DNA from: Xanthoparmelia taractica
Taxonomy: Eukaryota > Ascomycota > Lecanoromycetes > Lecanorales > Parmeliaceae
DNA: 31,904 bases
Reading direction: 5' to 3'
Assembly (NCBI GenBank): GCA_033085395.1
Contig: JANQBS010000375.1
Span: forward strand, 1-31,904
Shown here piece after piece: positions 30,410 to 31,904 of the stretch. The first letter of the stretch is position 1. Each line of letters begins with the position of its first letter. The notes beneath the pieces were generated by a model. That model ran no database searches and was not told the DNA's origin. It saw only the letters and a program-made list of their open reading frames with translations. Made by a program: the position numbers and the translations under genes.

Positions 30410-31044
30410 ATTAAGACTGTTAATGAGTTAGTAAATAGATTTAGCAGCTAACTTAAAAGAAAAATTCAGAGCAGGCTTATACTTAGAAAAATAATTACTC
30501 GATATAATAATTTTTAGAGACTTAACTTAAATAGAATTTTTAAATTACTAAGTTATAATTTAAACTAATAATATAAAATTTAGTTTAATATAAGAACTAA
30601 CTAATTATTATATATATATATATAATAACTACATATTAAATTTTTACAAAACTTATTTTTTTATAAGCGTATTATATACTATAGTTTATTTAAATATAGT
30701 AAAGAAATTATAAATAAAAGTAGATTCTAAAATAATTTTAAATTTAAAAAAAACGAGTTATTAATATTAGATTTAATTTTATTAAAGAAATAGCTTCTAG
30801 ATAATTCTATCTTTTATATTTAGAGTTTATAGAATTTAGTTTTTAATCTTTCTATAGATTAATAAGTATAAACCCACGAATTAAAAAATTTCGAGTCTTA
30901 AATAAGTCTTAGCTTTTAACTTAAGAATAACTTTCTTAATTCTTAAGTAATTTTATTTACTCTTAAATATATTTAGATAGATAGAGTAAGTAATAAGTAA
31001 CTTTTATATGGTTTTAAATTAGAGATTTTATAAAGAATAAGAAA

Positions 31045-31364
31045 AAGAATTAAGAGATATTTACTAAGAGATATATAATTTAGTCTAATAATAACTTTAT
31101 TAATTATCTAATTAATTATATTTATATCTAAAATATAAATAGAATAGATAATTTATTTCTAATATTACTTTATAGATTTAAATTATACATAATATTAAGA
31201 CTAAGGAAAAAAATTAAGTATTTAATAAGAGAGATAGTTTTATTCTAATAATAACTTTATTAAATATAAGTCGATTTTTTTTATTCTAAGAATATAGATA
31301 GAATAGATAGTTAGTTTTTAACGTTATTTTAATAGATTTAAATTATATATATTATTAAGACTAA
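31045..31364. repeat. Two-copy degenerate tandem repeat, 160-bp period
   Basis: TCTAATAATAACTTTATTA recurs at 31084 and 31244, TAGATTTAAATTATA at 31173 and 31333, and ATTAAGACTAAG at about 31195 and 31355. All are exactly 160 bp apart. Sequence between anchors is diverged but alignable. Confidence 0.75.
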
Positions 31365-31385
31365 GAAAAAGAAAAAAGAAAAGTT

Positions 31386-31446
31386 TTCGACAGGGGGACG
31401 TTTCGAGGTTAGGTTTCGGGACCATATTCGGGGGCTCCCAGGGGCG
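31386..31446. other. GC-richer island in AT-rich block
   Basis: About 60 bp of C/G-containing sequence (GACAGGGGGACG, TTCGGGGGCTCCCAGG) inside DNA otherwise almost free of C and G. Possibly a recent insertion, or a stretch that escaped mutation. It has no recognised identity. Confidence 0.5.
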
Positions 31447-31830
31447 AAGATACTTTAACTTAGTATATCTTAATAAATATACTATAAAATTTTATAAATT
31501 TTACCTCATTAGAAAGCGCTAGTTTAGCTTTATAATTTAGAAAATTATAAAGAAATTGTGTTAATAAGGAATAAAATTATTAGAAGTGTAAGTCTACGTC
31601 TAACAAATTTTAATAAGGTGCCTTAAGAGGCCTAAAAACGCTATTCGAGTATTATTTCTAAAAGCGTAGTGAAGTAGAATTTATAATTAACGTCATATAC
31701 AAATTAAGATTTTTTAGCTTAGCTCTATCTTATTCTTTTATATATACTAGTTTTCTAGTTTAAGAGTTTTAAAGATATATATTAATATTAAAACTAGATA
31801 TATTAAACTTTATAATAATAGTATTAGAAT

Positions 31831-31904
31831 TACGGGTCGGAAAGGTGTGATATCTGTTGAACATAGTCGTTTTCAACTTTTTTTCAACTTTTTTTAAAAA
31901 ATTA
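31831..31904. repeat. Right copy of 74-bp inverted repeat bracketing the window
   Basis: Reverse complement of 4-77 with two transitions in 74 positions. The inner boundary at 31831 (TACGGGTCGGAAAGG) is sharp, and AT-rich sequence with no further similarity lies inside it. The copy runs to the last base of the window, so its outer limit is unknown. Confidence 0.85.

Larger units (their letters stand above)
30410..31830. other. RIP-like AT-rich block
   Basis: Composition drops abruptly at about 30410 to mostly A and T with scattered G, as expected from heavily RIP-mutated repeats. No gene survives. It holds a 160-bp degenerate tandem repeat and one GC-richer island (listed separately) and runs into the right inverted repeat. 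Confidence 0.65.

Noticed and set aside
31400..31440. tRNA-like 3' end or LTR primer-binding site (TTCGGGGGCTCCCA)
   Set aside because: No cloverleaf can be formed with the surrounding AT-rich sequence, and no LTR pair was found.
1..31904. Starship-type giant element with a DUF3435 tyrosine-recombinase captain
   Set aside because: No reading frame resembling a tyrosine recombinase was found near either end or inside; the end sequences are long inverted repeats, which is not the usual Starship pattern.
1..31904. CRISPR array, rRNA or tRNA genes
   Set aside because: No regularly spaced repeats with unique spacers, and no rRNA or tRNA structural motifs recognised; the window is fungal nuclear DNA.

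Overview
The window is nuclear DNA of a filamentous ascomycete (Pezizomycotina). Its genes are split by many short introns (mostly 44-75 bp, GT..AG), their products belong to fungal families, and the gene-rich stretches alternate with very AT-rich blocks whose relics carry C-to-T / G-to-A damage typical of repeat-induced point mutation (RIP). The genus cannot be fixed from the sequence.

Layout. 4-77 and 31831-31904 are inverted copies of one 74-bp sequence (72/74 identical) that bracket the whole window. 185-1795 (minus) is a decayed protein-kinase/TPR gene. 2967-5030 (minus) is an intact amino-acid permease. 5031-7832 is a transposon graveyard: a degenerate inverted-repeat element, a relic encoding 23-residue repeats, and an internally deleted hAT transposon. 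7833-29876 is a secondary-metabolite cluster: SDR-1 (minus), CYP65-like P450-1 (minus, one-base frameshift), a small membrane ORF (minus), an AflR-type Zn2Cys6 regulator (minus), SDR-2 (plus), a secreted-type FAD-linked oxidase (minus), an aristolochene-synthase-like sesquiterpene cyclase (plus), CYP65-like P450-2 (minus, with a 39-bp in-frame tandem duplication), SDR-3 with altered catalytic residues (minus), a possible small two-exon gene (plus) and P450-3 of the CYP68/ent-kaurene-oxidase-like type (minus). 30410-31830 is RIP-like AT-rich DNA.

How the genes fit together (inference). The cyclase would make the bicyclic eremophilane hydrocarbon aristolochene or an isomer from farnesyl diphosphate. 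The P450s, the FAD-linked oxidase and the SDRs would then hydroxylate, desaturate and oxidise it to ketones or enones, as in PR-toxin-type and other eremophilane pathways. The AflR-like protein is the obvious pathway regulator. No transporter, acyltransferase, PKS or NRPS is present. The frameshift in P450-1, the duplication in P450-2 and the altered SDR-3 suggest the pathway is being remodelled or is partly decaying. The bracketing inverted repeats raise the possibility that the cluster lies inside a large transposable unit. An equally serious alternative is that they are two copies of a dispersed repeat at which an assembly contig broke.
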